A DNA stretch of 64,000 nt from an uncultured Ruminococcus sp. (lineage in GTDB: Bacteria > Bacillota > Clostridia > Oscillospirales > Ruminococcaceae), in the NCBI GenBank assembly GCA_902787825.1, contig CADAHS010000002.1:1-64000 (forward strand). The letters run 5' to 3'. The position numbers and the translations under genes are program-made. Shown in pieces: positions 1 to 8,852 of this stretch. The notes below the pieces were generated by a model that had not been told where the DNA came from, did no database searches, and saw nothing but the letters and a program-made list of their open reading frames with translations. How positions within the stretch are numbered: the first letter of the stretch is position 1; each line of letters starts with the position of its first letter.

Positions 1-149
1 AGCATTTGAGTGGTGGCGGCAAATGAGGGGTGATGGGAAGGGGGTTGCTAAGGGGGAAACACAGAGGGGAGAAAAGTCCGCTCACCACGCCGTAAGGCAC
101 GGCGTCCTGTTCTCACTTATGGGTTTCCCCCTTAGACGAGAGAGCAAGC
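1..149 (+). repeat. R1 structured repeat, copy 1 (cut by window edge)
   Basis: The core at 48-135 is bounded by the inverted ends CTAAGGGGGAAAC and GTTTCCCCCTTAG, a 13-base-pair stem. It encloses an inner perfect hairpin in which ACGCCGT pairs with ACGGCGT. A second copy lies in reverse orientation at 35398-35546. Similarity runs past the terminal stem on both sides, through the GAGAGAGCAAGC stretch on the right and to the left edge of the window. No target-site duplication is visible, so it behaves more like a dispersed structured repeat than a simple MITE. Confidence 0.75.
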
Positions 150-228
150 TATGTATCAATAATAATTGATAGTTTAGCGGTCAAACTTGCCGCTAAATTT
201 CTTACCTCTTACATTTGGTGTTCTTGCT

Positions 229-268
229 TTCTTCGGGGGCTTTCCGATCGCCCCCATACCCCTTCGGG
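229..268 (-). repeat. R2 double-hairpin repeat, copy A
   Basis: Read on the minus strand this is ACCC-GAAG-GGGT followed by GGGGGC, a nine-base loop GATCGGAAA, and GCCCCC. The same two-hairpin module appears on the plus strand at 29725-29761 and at 60697-60742. There is no T-run after the second hairpin, so it is not a standard terminator. Confidence 0.7.
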
Positions 269-382
269 TGCACAACTATTAATTTGATAATAATAGTTTT
301 ATCTCTGATTTATAGGACTAAAATAATTCAGCCCCGAGCCAGGCAAAGAAACAGCTCTCCCAAAACTGAGGGCGAGGGAATT

Positions 383-407
383 GCGCGCCGCAGCGGCGGC
401 AAATTCT
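383..407 (+). repeat. R3 GC-rich palindromic repeat, copy 1
   Basis: The block centres on GCCGCAGCGGC and is followed by GGCAAATTCT. A copy in the opposite orientation with one difference over this stretch is at 34954-34978. Both lie in non-coding DNA that also carries R1. Confidence 0.55.
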
Positions 408-435
408 GATTTATAACTGAAAGGAGGCAAAGGCG

Positions 436-2220
436 ATGCCCTTACCGCAGGAGTTCATAGACAAGCTAAAGTTTGCCAATCCTATTGAAGATGTCATGGG
501 CAGCTATGTGACGCTCAAACGCACAGGAAGAGATTACATATGCCTTTGTCCATTCCATAATGAAAAGACCGCCTCATGTCATGTCCACACAGACAAGCAG
601 TATTTTCACTGTTTCGGCTGCGGCGCAGGCGGCGATGTCATAACCTTCGTGATGAAATATCAGAATCTTGACTACTGGGAAGCCGTCAAGTGGCTTGCAG
701 AGCGAGGGAATATCCCCCTTCCTGAGAACAACGGCTACAACAGCCAGAAAGCAGAAAACAAAAAGCGCATCTACGAGATGAATAAGCAGGCCGCACGTTT
801 TTTCTATTCGCAGCTCAAAACGCCTGCGGGAAAAAGCTGCCTGGACTATCTCATAAACAAGCGAAAACTCTCAATAGAGACCATCAAAAAATATGGCATG
901 GGTTATGCCCCGAACAGCTGGAACGCACTCAAAAATCACCTGCTGTCCCTCGGATATAAAGAGGACGAAATGATAAGCGCATCACTGATATCACGTTCCC
1001 AGCACAACACCAAAAATACATACGACTTTTTCGTGAACCGGGCAATGTTTCCGTTCATCGACCTCACCGGTCATATCGTCGGCTTCGGCGGACGTGCTCT
1101 TTCTCCCGACGATAAGCGGAAATATCTCAACTCCAAAGATACACCCTGTTATAGTAAGGAAGGTTTTCTGTTTTCACTTAACTTTGCAAAAAATGCCGCC
1201 GTCAAGGACAGAAAGATCATACTTTGTGAGGGCAACCTCGATGTTATCTCACTCAGTCAGGCTGGATTTGAAAACGCCGTCGCTTCCTGCGGCACCGCAC
1301 TAACAGACAGACAGGCTCGTTCGCTGACACAGTATGCAGACCATATCATAATCTGCTACGATGCCGACGAGGCAGGTCAGAAAGCTACCTCAAAAGCAAT
1401 AAAGATACTTGACAACACCGGTTTTAAAACTACCGTAGTCAAGATAAAAGGCGCCAAGGACCCCGACGAGTTTCTCAAACTCTACGGACCGGTGAAATTC
1501 AAAAGCCTGCTCAAAGGCTCTGAAGGCTCAATAGAGTATGAGCTTAAAAAGTGCCGTGAAGGGATAGATGCCGATACCGACCTCGGAAAGATAGAGTATC
1601 TCAAAAAGGCTTACCGTGTCCTTGCAGCGATCAACTCACCCGTTGAGCGTGATATCTATATGTCAAAGCTCGCCGATGAGACCCGTGTAAGCAAGGAGGC
1701 TATCCGACAAGAGGTCGAAAGCCTGCACCGTAAAGCCGTAAAAAAGCAGGAACAGATCAATTATCAGAAAATGATAACCTTTACCGATGTCAAACGTGAC
1801 CCTATCAACCCCCAGGCTTACGAACACCGCCGTGAGGCGCAGGCAGAGGAAGGCATAATCTATTACCTCTATGCTAACCCCGATAAGTGTACGCAGCTGT
1901 GCGGTGAGATAACCCCGCAGGAGTTTGTTACCGACTTTAACAGGCGTGTCTTTGAATGCCTTTCAGATAAGATACAAGCCTCCGTTGACTACTCCGTTTC
2001 AACGCTCAATGCGGAATTTTCACCCGATGAAATGGGAAAGATAGTTGGTATACTCACCCACTTTGAACAGCTCGGAGTTGATGATACCGTCTGCAAAGAC
2101 TATATCAGAGTCCTCAAAAGCTATAACCGAAGTCTGTCGCAGCAGGATGCGACCTCAAGCAACGAGAACTTTATCAAGGCACTCGATCAGATGCGTGCAG
2201 ACTCACAGGCAAAACAGTAA
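436..2220 (+). CDS. dnaG: DNA primase DnaG
   Basis: This enzyme synthesises RNA primers for replication at the fork together with the DnaB helicase. The N-terminal CHC2 zinc finger is clear, with C38, H41, C59 and C62. The central Toprim fold shows the catalytic glutamate in LCEGNLD near residue 265 and the metal-binding D-x-D in YDADEAG near residues 309-311. At 594 residues it has the usual bacterial length, with a C-terminal helicase-binding region of low conservation. ATG follows AAGGAGG by 8 bases. The gene lies 47 bases before rpoD, the conserved macromolecular-synthesis arrangement. Nothing is missing. Confidence 0.97.
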   Translation: MPLPQEFIDKLKFANPIEDVMGSYVTLKRTGRDYICLCPFHNEKTASCHVHTDKQYFHCFGCGAGGDVITFVMKYQNLDYWEAVKWLAERGNIPLPENNGYNSQKAENKKRIYEMNKQAARFFYSQLKTPAGKSCLDYLINKRKLSIETIKKYGMGYAPNSWNALKNHLLSLGYKEDEMISASLISRSQHNTKNTYDFFVNRAMFPFIDLTGHIVGFGGRALSPDDKRKYLNSKDTPCYSKEGFLFSLNFAKNAAVKDRKIILCEGNLDVISLSQAGFENAVASCGTALTDRQARSLTQYADHIIICYDADEAGQKATSKAIKILDNTGFKTTVVKIKGAKDPDEFLKLYGPVKFKSLLKGSEGSIEYELKKCREGIDADTDLGKIEYLKKAYRVLAAINSPVERDIYMSKLADETRVSKEAIRQEVESLHRKAVKKQEQINYQKMITFTDVKRDPINPQAYEHRREAQAEEGIIYYLYANPDKCTQLCGEITPQEFVTDFNRRVFECLSDKIQASVDYSVSTLNAEFSPDEMGKIVGILTHFEQLGVDDTVCKDYIRVLKSYNRSLSQQDATSSNENFIKALDQMRADSQAKQ

Positions 2221-2267
2221 ATAAAGGCAATCGCTTTATAATAAAATTCAGACAGGAGAGCATATTT

Positions 2268-3368
2268 ATGACTGACAAGAAGCAGATAATGGACAACCTT
2301 ATGGAACACGGCAAAGCTGTGGGAAAACTGACAACAAAGGAGATCACAGACGCACTTGAAAAGCTGGACTACGACGTAGACCAGATGGACAACTTCTATG
2401 ATACCTGTGCCAGCCTCAATATCGAGATCATCGACGATATCGTAGTTGACGATAACCTTGATATCTCTAATCCCGAGGAGGATATCGAACAGACCGATGT
2501 AGACATCTCCCTCTCGACCGACGGCGTTGCGATCGACGACCCCGTCAAGATCTACCTCAAGGAGATCGGACGTGTCCCGCTGCTGACAAGCGAGGAGGAG
2601 ATCCAGCTTGCGGAAAGTATGGCAAGCAACAACGAAAAAGATGCCTCAAAGGCAAGGAAAAGACTTGCAGAGGCTAACCTGCGTCTTGTCGTTTCTATCG
2701 CAAAAAGATATGTAGGACGTGGAATGAGCTTCCTTGACCTTATCCAGGAAGGTAATATGGGTCTTATCAAAGCCGTTGAAAAATTTGACTATACCAAAGG
2801 CTTCAAGTTCTCGACCTATGCAACATGGTGGATAAGGCAGGCGATCACAAGAGCTATCGCCGATCAGGCAAGAACTATCCGTATCCCCGTTCATATGGTG
2901 GAAACTATCACCAAAGTCAAGAAAGCTTCTTCTCAGCTGCTTCATAAAAATGGTCACGACCCCTCACCGGAGGAGATCGCAGAGGAGCTTGATATGAACG
3001 TTGACAGAGTCAGAGAGATAATGCGTATCGCTCAGGACCCCGTTTCGCTTGAAACCCCTATCGGCGAGGAAGAGGATTCGCATCTGGGCGACTTTATCCC
3101 CGATGACGACGCTCCCGCACCGGCAGAAGCTGCATCACTGGTGCTTCTAAAAGAGCAGATCAATCAGGTGCTGTCTACTCTCACCGAGCGTGAAGAGCAG
3201 GTGCTCAGACTGCGTTTCGGACTTGAAGACGGCAGATCCAGAACTCTTGAAGAGGTCGGCAAAAAGTTCAACGTTACCCGTGAGAGAATAAGACAGATCG
3301 AAGCAAAAGCCCTGAGAAAGCTGCGTCACCCCAACAGAAGCAATAAAGTCAGAGATTACCTCGATTAA
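2268..3368 (+). CDS. rpoD: RNA polymerase primary sigma factor (sigma-70/SigA)
   Basis: This is the housekeeping sigma factor that directs RNA polymerase to TTGACA/TATAAT promoters, many of which are visible in this window. A region 1.1-like acidic N terminus spans about residues 1-80. Region 1.2 begins at [12 protein letters not shown], region 2 includes [10 protein letters not shown] and the [13 protein letters not shown] segment that binds and melts the -10 element, and region 4 ends with the helix-turn-helix [17 protein letters not shown]. The length of 366 residues is typical of Firmicutes SigA, without the long insertion of proteobacterial RpoD. AGGAGAG precedes the ATG. It is very probably co-transcribed with dnaG. 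Confidence 0.97.
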   Translation: MTDKKQIMDNLMEHGKAVGKLTTKEITDALEKLDYDVDQMDNFYDTCASLNIEIIDDIVVDDNLDISNPEEDIEQTDVDISLSTDGVAIDDPVKIYLKEIGRVPLLTSEEEIQLAESMASNNEKDASKARKRLAEANLRLVVSIAKRYVGRGMSFLDLIQEGNMGLIKAVEKFDYTKGFKFSTYATWWIRQAITRAIADQARTIRIPVHMVETITKVKKASSQLLHKNGHDPSPEEIAEELDMNVDRVREIMRIAQDPVSLETPIGEEEDSHLGDFIPDDDAPAPAEAASLVLLKEQINQVLSTLTEREEQVLRLRFGLEDGRSRTLEEVGKKFNVTRERIRQIEAKALRKLRHPNRSNKVRDYLD

Positions 3369-3392
3369 TATAAAGGAGCAGGAACACTATAT

Positions 3393-3851
3393 ATGTATAT
3401 AACACTTGAGACCGACTATGCCGTGCGTATAGTATCCGAGCTTTGCAAAACGTGTGGCAAGATAGATGCTAAAACTATCTCAGCCAATACAATGGTACCT
3501 CTTAGGTTTGCCGTAAAGATACTCAGAAAACTGGTTTCCCTTGACATCGTAAAGTCATATCAGGGAGTCCAGGGCGGCTATTGCATAAACAAAGATCCTA
3601 AAGACATCACGCTCAGAACGGTAGTTGAAGCCATCGAGGGTACATACTGCTTTTCAAGGTGTCTTGCTCCCGACGGAGAATGCAACAGAGGAGCAAGCGG
3701 CAAATGCTGCAATCAGCGTGCTTTTGCCGAGATAACCGAGCAGGTGAACAAGCTGCTTGATAGCTACGATTTTGAGCTTCTTTCAAAGCAACAGGCAGCT
3801 ATGAACAAGGAACTGTCTGAAAATGAAAGAACGAAGAGATCAAAAGTCTGA
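3393..3851 (+). CDS. Rrf2 family transcriptional regulator
   Basis: This is a winged-helix regulator of the Rrf2/IscR family, 152 residues long. The N terminus MYITLETDYAVRIV and the LRKLVSLDIVKSYQGVQGGY segment are typical of the DNA-binding wing. The C-terminal half has cysteines at 90, 97 and 105/106, resembling the three-cysteine iron-sulphur site of IscR and NsrR, so redox or iron-sulphur sensing is likely but not shown. The gene starts 24 bases after rpoD and overlaps the following GH25-like gene by 29 bases. Its target is unknown; no isc or suf genes are nearby. Confidence 0.9.
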   Translation: MYITLETDYAVRIVSELCKTCGKIDAKTISANTMVPLRFAVKILRKLVSLDIVKSYQGVQGGYCINKDPKDITLRTVVEAIEGTYCFSRCLAPDGECNRGASGKCCNQRAFAEITEQVNKLLDSYDFELLSKQQAAMNKELSENERTKRSKV

Positions 3852-4674
3852 ACAGTATTCAATAGATATAGATGAGCAGGGCTATCCGGTCGAGGAGGAG
3901 CTTTATGAGCCGCCTTTGCAGGACAAGCCCCGCAAGAAAAGCCTGCTGAGAAAGATCCTCATCAGGCTTATCATTGTCGGTATAGTCGTTTTGCTGATAG
4001 AGGCCGGGATACTGCTTTATACAGGGCAGATCTGGTTCAATGAGCCTAAAAAGAAAGACTTTCCCGTCCGTGGACCCGTAATGGACAGCAGCGGCGGCGA
4101 GATCTACTGGTCAAAATTTCCCGGGCAGAATATCCAGATGTGCTACCTGCGTGCAACAGAGTCTGCAAACAACGTTGATAAAGCCTTTGAAAAGAATTGG
4201 AATGCCTCAAAAGGTTCCGGTCTGCCTGTCGGAGCACTGCACATCTTCGATCTTCGTGCGAGCGGAAAAGACCAGGCTGAGAACTTCCTTTCAGCCGTCG
4301 GAGATATGACAGGAAGACTCACCCCCGCAGTCGAGATAAGCCCCGGCATCTTTGCAAGGATCTTTGCCCACGATGTAAAAACCGTCGGCACAGACCTTCG
4401 TGAATTTGTCGATACCGTAAAGCAAAAATGCGGTGTTGCGCCCATTATCAAATGCTCATCACACGCCTATAACAAGTATATCCGTGGTGAGTTTGACGAC
4501 TGTATGATCTGGTATGAAAGCCTGTTCAGCCAGCCCGACGATAATATCCCCTGGACCTTCTGGGAATATACCAGCAGATACCGTCTGGAAAGCTTTGACA
4601 ATCACAAAAAGTACCTTCATATGAGCGTTTACAGATATACCGAGAAGGAATTTGAAAAACTGATCGTAAAATGA
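3823..4674 (+). CDS. Membrane-anchored GH25-like (lysozyme family) protein
   Basis: The 283-residue protein has a charged cytoplasmic N terminus, one membrane segment near residues 45-68 and an extracellular domain. That domain resembles glycoside hydrolase family 25: GEIYWSKFPGQNIQMCYLRATES matches the DW...FxxIKATEG region, and LPVGALHIFD matches the GxYHF region. Family 25 enzymes cut the glycan of peptidoglycan. The usual aspartate-x-glutamate catalytic pair appears here as AVEIS, keeping the glutamate but not the preceding aspartate, so activity is uncertain. The start overlaps the Rrf2 gene, which suggests translational coupling, and AAGGAAC precedes the ATG. A strong terminator follows. 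Confidence 0.75.
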   Translation: MKERRDQKSEQYSIDIDEQGYPVEEELYEPPLQDKPRKKSLLRKILIRLIIVGIVVLLIEAGILLYTGQIWFNEPKKKDFPVRGPVMDSSGGEIYWSKFPGQNIQMCYLRATESANNVDKAFEKNWNASKGSGLPVGALHIFDLRASGKDQAENFLSAVGDMTGRLTPAVEISPGIFARIFAHDVKTVGTDLREFVDTVKQKCGVAPIIKCSSHAYNKYIRGEFDDCMIWYESLFSQPDDNIPWTFWEYTSRYRLESFDNHKKYLHMSVYRYTEKEFEKLIVK

Positions 4675-4714
4675 AAGATACCGAAAGCATTTCTACGCTT
4701 CGGTATCTTTTTTT
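4674..4714 (+). terminator. Rho-independent terminator after dnaG operon
   Basis: A stem in which AAAGATACCGAAAGC pairs with GCTTCGGTATCTTT is followed by a run of T. It closes the dnaG-rpoD-rrf2-GH25 unit. Confidence 0.85.
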
Positions 4715-4732
4715 GTCATCACGCATATAGAT

Positions 4733-4766
4733 AAAAAAAACGGAGCAAGGTCAGAACCATGCTCCG
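4733..4766 (-). terminator. Rho-independent terminator after abrB
   Basis: On the minus strand CGGAGCA pairs with TGCTCCG and is followed by eight T. It sits 11 bases past the stop codon of the AbrB gene. Confidence 0.85.
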
Positions 4767-4776
4767 ATAAAAGCTA

Positions 4777-5019
4777 TTACTTTTTGCCAAGCTCAGCTGC
4801 ACATTTCTCGCAGACTGTTCTTCCTTTGAACTCTATAACTCCGTCAGCCTCGCCGCAGAAAATGCACGCTCTCTGGAACTTCTTCAGAATGATCTTGTCA
4901 TCATCTGTGTATATCTCAACTGCATCCTTAACAGCAAGATCATACGTTCTTCTAAGCTCGATCGGCAGAACGATCCTTCCAAGTTCATCAATTTTTCTTA
5001 CAATACCTGTTGACTTCAT
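4777..5019 (-). CDS. abrB: AbrB family transition-state regulator with C-terminal zinc ribbon
   Basis: The 80-residue protein begins MKSTGIVRKIDELGRIVLP, the classic AbrB swapped-hairpin DNA-binding domain of dimeric transition-state regulators. The C terminus has CIFCG and CEKC, four cysteines suited to bind one zinc ion, as is usual for clostridial AbrB homologues. AbrB proteins repress stationary-phase and sporulation-linked genes. Spore-maturation genes lie divergently next door and a Spo0A-like regulator lies at 44.3 kb, but a regulatory link is inference. It has its own strong promoter and a terminator. Confidence 0.92.
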   Translation of the reverse strand: MKSTGIVRKIDELGRIVLPIELRRTYDLAVKDAVEIYTDDDKIILKKFQRACIFCGEADGVIEFKGRTVCEKCAAELGKK

Positions 5020-5075
5020 AAATACATCCCCTTAATCTTAACGATTAAAAATCCAAAAAAAACTTCTGTGATTTC

Positions 5076-5104
5076 ATTATAACAAAACATTTGTAAAAAG
5101 TCAA
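5076..5104 (-). promoter_or_regulatory. abrB promoter
   Basis: On the minus strand TTGACT (5099-5104), a 17-base spacer and TATAAT (5076-5081) form a near-consensus SigA promoter. Within the leader at about 5033-5049 an inverted pair TTAATC/GATTAA flanks five bases and could be an operator. Confidence 0.8.
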
Positions 5105-5181
5105 GTATTTTCACTGAATTTTCAAAAATATATACGTCTTTACAACCTGTTAATCATTCAAAAATAAAGGAGTGGTCATTT

Positions 5182-5763
5182 CTGATCGGCATACTTACAG
5201 CGATAATGTGCACCATATCCGTGGTCTGCGCACTCATTCGCTCAAATACGAACGCCCTTTCAATAGCCGCCGTGGAGTCCTGCGGCGAAGCAGTTAAGCT
5301 TGCAATAAGCCTCGCCGGCACAATGGCTCTGTGGGGCGGCATCATGCAAATAGCCGATAAAGCAGGACTTACAGCCGTGTTCATGCGTCTGCTGCACCCG
5401 CTGACAAAACGCCTGTTCAAAGGCTGTGACGAAGCAACGATGAAAAATATCTCCATGAACATCACCGCTAATATGCTCGGTATCGCCAATGCCGCAACAC
5501 CACTGGGAATAGCTGCCGTGAAAGGCATGAGCAAACAGGGAGGAATAAATATGAAACGCAATATCGCTATGCTCACCGTACTCAATACCGCTTCGATACA
5601 GCTCCTACCCACCACCATCGCAACAATGCGAGCCGCCCACGGCAGCACCGCACCGTTTGAAATAACCCTGCCTGTTCTCATCGTATCACTGATTTCCGCA
5701 TCAGCCGGCTGCCTGACCGTCCTTGCATTCAGCCTGGGGAGCAAAAAAAATGCTGTCAGGTGA
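5182..5763 (+). CDS. spmA: Spore maturation protein A (SpmA), probable CTG start
   Basis: This is a multi-pass membrane protein of the nucleoside-recognition (Gate) family; in Bacillus, SpmA and SpmB are needed for spore-core dehydration. Conserved features include LWGGIMQIADKAGL, the ITANMLGIANAATPLGI segment and LLPTTIATMRAAHG. The first ATG is at 5206, but it would delete the beginning of the first membrane helix and lacks a ribosome site. AAAGGAG at 5166-5172 points to CTG at 5182, which restores the N-terminal length of Bacillus SpmA. The start is therefore inferred. The 3' end overlaps spmB by 14 bases. Promoter not identified. Confidence 0.88.
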   Translation: MIGILTAIMCTISVVCALIRSNTNALSIAAVESCGEAVKLAISLAGTMALWGGIMQIADKAGLTAVFMRLLHPLTKRLFKGCDEATMKNISMNITANMLGIANAATPLGIAAVKGMSKQGGINMKRNIAMLTVLNTASIQLLPTTIATMRAAHGSTAPFEITLPVLIVSLISASAGCLTVLAFSLGSKKNAVR

Positions 5764-6265
5764 TATCTTTGTACCTGCGGTCATAACCTTCATTCTGCTC
5801 TCAGGCGTGTTCAAAGGCGTTGATATCGCCCATGAATTTGCCTGCGGCGCAAAGCAAAGCCTGCTCACCGTCCTGGATATTCTCCCCTCACTCGTGCTTC
5901 TTATGACCGCCGTGGGAATGTTCTCTTCATCAGGCGCTGTGGAGATAATAACAAGCGTCCTCTCCCCCATCACAAGCTTTCTTGGCTTTCCCGCAGAGTG
6001 TGTCAGCCTCGCCGTCATACGCCCCGTCTCAGGCAGCGGCGCATTGTGTACCCTTGAAAATATCCTCTCAAGAGTCTCCCCCGACAGCTTTACCGGCAGA
6101 GTCGCAAGCGTCCTTATGGGTTCGACTGAAACCACCTTCTATACCATCTCCGTCTACTTTGCCGCTATCCGTCAGAAAGCCGGTCAGCTCGTGTTTGCAG
6201 GTGCCTGTATCGCCGACCTCTGCGGATTTGTATTCTCAGCTGTGATCGTCCGACTTATAATGTGA
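5750..6265 (+). CDS. spmB: Spore maturation protein B (SpmB)
   Basis: This is the partner of SpmA, a membrane protein of the same Gate family that in Bacillus acts with SpmA in spore dehydration. The recognisable segment is VIRPVSGSGAL followed by GSTETTFYTISVYFAAI, a hallmark of SpmB. ATG at 5750 follows GGGGAG with a suitable gap, and a longer frame from 5723 is not needed. The gene overlaps the end of spmA, so the two are translationally coupled. These genes persist in many Oscillospiraceae that have not been seen to sporulate, so their presence alone does not prove spore formation. A terminator follows immediately. Confidence 0.92.
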   Translation: MLSGDIFVPAVITFILLSGVFKGVDIAHEFACGAKQSLLTVLDILPSLVLLMTAVGMFSSSGAVEIITSVLSPITSFLGFPAECVSLAVIRPVSGSGALCTLENILSRVSPDSFTGRVASVLMGSTETTFYTISVYFAAIRQKAGQLVFAGACIADLCGFVFSAVIVRLIM

Positions 6266-6270
6266 ATTTT

Positions 6271-6306
6271 CCGTCCGTGCTCTTTCAGACTGCGGACGGC
6301 TTTTTG
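6271..6306 (+). terminator. Terminator after spmAB
   Basis: CCGTCCG pairs with CGGACGG around a 15-base loop and is followed by CTTTTT. Confidence 0.8.
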
Positions 6307-6378
6307 CGTTTTGTCCCGCTGTAATTGAAAGCCCCAATAATTATGGCGTATCGTGGCGTTTTTTCGTGATAATTGCTA

Positions 6379-6407
6379 TTGACTTTACAGTTAGCATATG
6401 GTAAAAT
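6379..6407 (+). promoter_or_regulatory. Promoter of the amino-acid ABC transporter operon
   Basis: TTGACT, 17 bases and TAAAAT with an upstream TGG extension form a good SigA promoter. The leader that follows carries a hairpin (about 6430-6460) in which CCCGGA pairs with TCCGGG. It ends just before the ribosome site and could influence translation. Confidence 0.75.
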
Positions 6408-6477
6408 AAACTCTGTTATATGTGTTGTGACCCGGATCTGAAGAAAGTCCGGGATCATACAGTGAGGAGAGATCAGA

Positions 6478-7182
6478 ATGGATATGATGACTGCGTTCTC
6501 GTGGTTTTCAGGCTTTCAGGAGTCTTTTGAGAAAACCTTTATCCGTGAGGACAGATATAAACTTTTCATAGACGGTATATTGCTTACCCTGAAAGTTTCG
6601 CTTCTTGCGGTCTGTATCGGTATAATCATCGGTTTTCTTATTGCACTTTGCAACCTCTCGAAACGCCTTCCGCTCAGAATTATCGGAAAGGTCTATACCG
6701 ATGTTATCCGTGGTACACCGTCAGTTACACAGCTTATGATAATCTACTTTGTGATCTTCGGAACGGTCGATCTGGAAAAATGGATAATCGCCTCGATAGC
6801 GTTCGGAATAAATTCGGGTGCCTACGTTTCCGAGATAATCCGAGCGGGTATAATGTCTATTGACAAGGGGCAGACCGAAGCAGGACGTTCGCTGGGTCTT
6901 AACGGCAGACAAACAATGATCAGTATAGTCCTGCCGCAGGCTCTGAAGAATATATTCCCTGCTATGTGCAACGAGTTCATCGTGCTCATCAAGGAAACTG
7001 CGATCGTCGGATATGTCGGACTTATGGATATACAAAAAGCCAGTGACTTTATAAAAAGTGCTACATTTGAAGCTGCAATGCCGCTTCTGGCAACGGCAGT
7101 CATTTATTTTGTGATAATCAAGATACTGACGATCTGTCTGGGACTGCTTGAAAAGAAGCTCAGAAAATCAGATGCAAGGTAA
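6478..7182 (+). CDS. Polar amino-acid ABC transporter permease
   Basis: This is an integral membrane subunit of the His/Glu/Gln/Arg-type importer family, 234 residues with about five membrane segments. The TLKVSLLAVCIGIIIGF start and the RGTPSVTQLMIIYF motif are diagnostic, as is the EAA loop SLGLNGRQTMISIVLPQALKNIFPA that contacts the ATPase. It works with the ATPase and the lipoprotein encoded next in the operon. GAGGAGAG precedes the ATG. The transported amino acid cannot be told from sequence; glutamine, glutamate, cystine, arginine or histidine are all possible. Confidence 0.93.
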   Translation: MDMMTAFSWFSGFQESFEKTFIREDRYKLFIDGILLTLKVSLLAVCIGIIIGFLIALCNLSKRLPLRIIGKVYTDVIRGTPSVTQLMIIYFVIFGTVDLEKWIIASIAFGINSGAYVSEIIRAGIMSIDKGQTEAGRSLGLNGRQTMISIVLPQALKNIFPAMCNEFIVLIKETAIVGYVGLMDIQKASDFIKSATFEAAMPLLATAVIYFVIIKILTICLGLLEKKLRKSDAR

Positions 7183-7203
7183 ACGAAAGGCAGGCTGACG
7201 GTA

Positions 7204-7929
7204 ATGATAAAGATTAAAGATCTGAAAAAGACCTTTGGCGAGCTTGAGGTGCTTTGCGGAATAAATGAGCATATCAAAAAAGGCGAGGTCGTGGTCGTTA
7301 TCGGCCCCTCCGGCTCGGGCAAAAGTACCTTCCTGAGATGTATCAATCTGCTTGAAACACCGAGCGAAGGCGAAATATTCATCGACGATGAGAAGATAAA
7401 CGACCCCAAGGTTGACGTAAACAAGGTAAGACAGAAAATGGGTATGGTGTTTCAGCACTTCAACCTGTTCCCCCACCTGACGATACTTGGCAATATAACC
7501 CTTGCTCCCGTAAAGCTCAAGAAAATGACTAAACAGCAGGCTGCCGAAAAAGCGCATGAGCTTCTTGCAAAGGTCGGACTTGAGGATAAAGCCGATGCCT
7601 ATCCCTCACAGCTCTCAGGCGGACAGAAGCAGCGTGTGGCGATCGCAAGAGCATTGGCAATGGAACCTGAGATAATGCTCTTTGACGAGCCTACTTCTGC
7701 GCTTGACCCCGAAATGGTAGGCGAGGTGCTTGACGTAATGAAGGGTCTTGCACAAAGCGGAATGACGATGGTGGTCGTTACCCACGAAATGGGTTTTGCA
7801 AAAGAGGTCGGCACAAGACTGCTGTTTATGGATCAGGGTGTCGTAATGGAAAGCGGCGATCCAAAACAGATCTTTGAAGATCCACAAAACGAAAGAACAC
7901 AGAAATTCCTGAGCAGTGTGCTCAAATAA
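7204..7929 (+). CDS. Polar amino-acid ABC transporter ATP-binding protein
   Basis: This cytoplasmic ATPase powers the importer, 241 residues, GlnQ/HisP type. Visible are Walker [10 protein letters not shown], the Q-loop in [11 protein letters not shown], the signature LSGGQKQR, Walker [13 protein letters not shown] and the switch histidine in VVTHEM. It lies 21 bases after the permease and 58 bases before the binding-protein gene, so the three form one operon. The length and all motifs are complete. Confidence 0.95.
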   Translation: MIKIKDLKKTFGELEVLCGINEHIKKGEVVVVIGPSGSGKSTFLRCINLLETPSEGEIFIDDEKINDPKVDVNKVRQKMGMVFQHFNLFPHLTILGNITLAPVKLKKMTKQQAAEKAHELLAKVGLEDKADAYPSQLSGGQKQRVAIARALAMEPEIMLFDEPTSALDPEMVGEVLDVMKGLAQSGMTMVVVTHEMGFAKEVGTRLLFMDQGVVMESGDPKQIFEDPQNERTQKFLSSVLK

Positions 7930-7987
7930 ATGGTTTATCAGGCAGCAGATGCCTTTGATAATAATAAAATTAAGGAGAAATGTAATT

Positions 7988-8797
7988 ATGAAAAAGTTAG
8001 TAAAAATGCTCAGCCTGACAGTTGCTGCTGCGCTTATGGCAGTTACATTCACAGCCTGCGGCGATTCCAGCAGCAGTTCAAGCGACAAGAAAGGTACGAT
8101 CAAGTTTGGAACAAATGCAGAGTTCCCTCCATTTGAGTTCGTTGCATCAAAGGGTGTTATCGACGAGTTTGACGGCATCGACATGGCTATCGCAAAGCAG
8201 ATAGGTGATGACAATAACAAAGATGCAAAGATAGAGAATATGGAGTTTGATTCACTGCTCGTTGCACTTGATAACGGAAAGATCGACGCTGCTATCGCAG
8301 GTATGACCGTGACCGACGAGAGAAAAGAAAAGGTGGATTTCTCTGAGACCTATTACAATGCAAAGCAGGTAATGATCGTCAAGGAAGATTCGACCATCGC
8401 AAAGGCTTCCGATATGGCTGACAAGAAAATAGTTGTTATCCAGGGCTATACCGGCGAGACCTGCGTAAAGAAGCTCGGCTATGCTTACCAGTCTTTCAAA
8501 AAAGGCACTGAAGCTATCATGGAGCTTGTAAATGGCAAGTGCGATGTTGTAGTTATCGACTCTGCAACAGCTGATAAGTATGTTAAGGATAACGAAGGTC
8601 TGAAGATCGTTGAGGACAATACCGAGTTTGAGAACGAAGAGTACGCTATCGCTGTCAAGAAGGGCAACAAGGAGCTGCTCGATCAGATCAACAAATCTAT
8701 CAAGAAGATGAAGGAAAGCGGCAAGATCAACGAGCTTGCTGCAAAGTACGCTGACGCAACTGATTCTGACAGCTCATCAGAGGCTGAGTCAAAGTAA
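7988..8797 (+). CDS. Amino-acid ABC transporter substrate-binding lipoprotein
   Basis: This is a family 3 solute-binding protein that captures the amino acid outside the cell. A lipoprotein signal peptide of about 22 residues ends at FTAC, so Cys23 should carry the lipid anchor. A serine-rich linker precedes the binding fold, which begins IKFGTNAEFPPFEF and contains DGIDMAIAKQI and FDSLLVALDNGKIDAAIAGMTVTDER, all typical. ATG at 7988 follows TAAGGAG; an upstream in-frame ATG at 7916 overlaps the ATPase gene and lacks support. Ligand is unassigned. Confidence 0.94.
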   Translation: MKKLVKMLSLTVAAALMAVTFTACGDSSSSSSDKKGTIKFGTNAEFPPFEFVASKGVIDEFDGIDMAIAKQIGDDNNKDAKIENMEFDSLLVALDNGKIDAAIAGMTVTDERKEKVDFSETYYNAKQVMIVKEDSTIAKASDMADKKIVVIQGYTGETCVKKLGYAYQSFKKGTEAIMELVNGKCDVVVIDSATADKYVKDNEGLKIVEDNTEFENEEYAIAVKKGNKELLDQINKSIKKMKESGKINELAAKYADATDSDSSSEAESK

Positions 8798-8812
8798 TAC
8801 TTAACACAACGC

Positions 8813-8843
8813 AAAAGAGCCGGAATATCCGGCTCTTTTTTTG
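8813..8843 (+). terminator. Terminator of the ABC transporter operon
   Basis: A perfect stem AAAGAGCCGG / CCGGCTCTTT with a five-base loop is followed by T. It lies just before the 3' end of the convergent sensor-kinase gene. Confidence 0.9.
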
Positions 8844-8852
8844 TTTATCTTC

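Larger units (their letters stand above)
1..435. other. Non-coding region upstream of dnaG containing three repeat families
   Basis: No credible gene is present here. The stretch is made of palindromic modules: the R1 repeat at 1-149, a perfect 8-base-pair hairpin at about 173-197 (TTTAGCGG pairing with CCGCTAAA), an R2 double hairpin in reverse orientation at about 229-268, and the R3 palindromic block at 383-407. A 64-residue reading frame at 215-409 exists only because it crosses the R2 repeat, and it is not called. The dnaG ribosome site AAGGAGG lies at 421-427. The dnaG promoter was not identified with confidence. Confidence 0.7.

Noticed and set aside
48..135. RNase P RNA fragment, because R1 contains AAAAGTCCG
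   Set aside because: The rest of the RNase P core (P4 and the conserved 3' regions) is missing and the length is far too short.
215..409. A 64-codon open frame upstream of dnaG
   Set aside because: It crosses the R2 repeat and encodes the repeat-derived peptide GAFRSPPYPFGC; there is no ribosome site, and the same peptide appears in reverse near 29.7 kb for the same reason.
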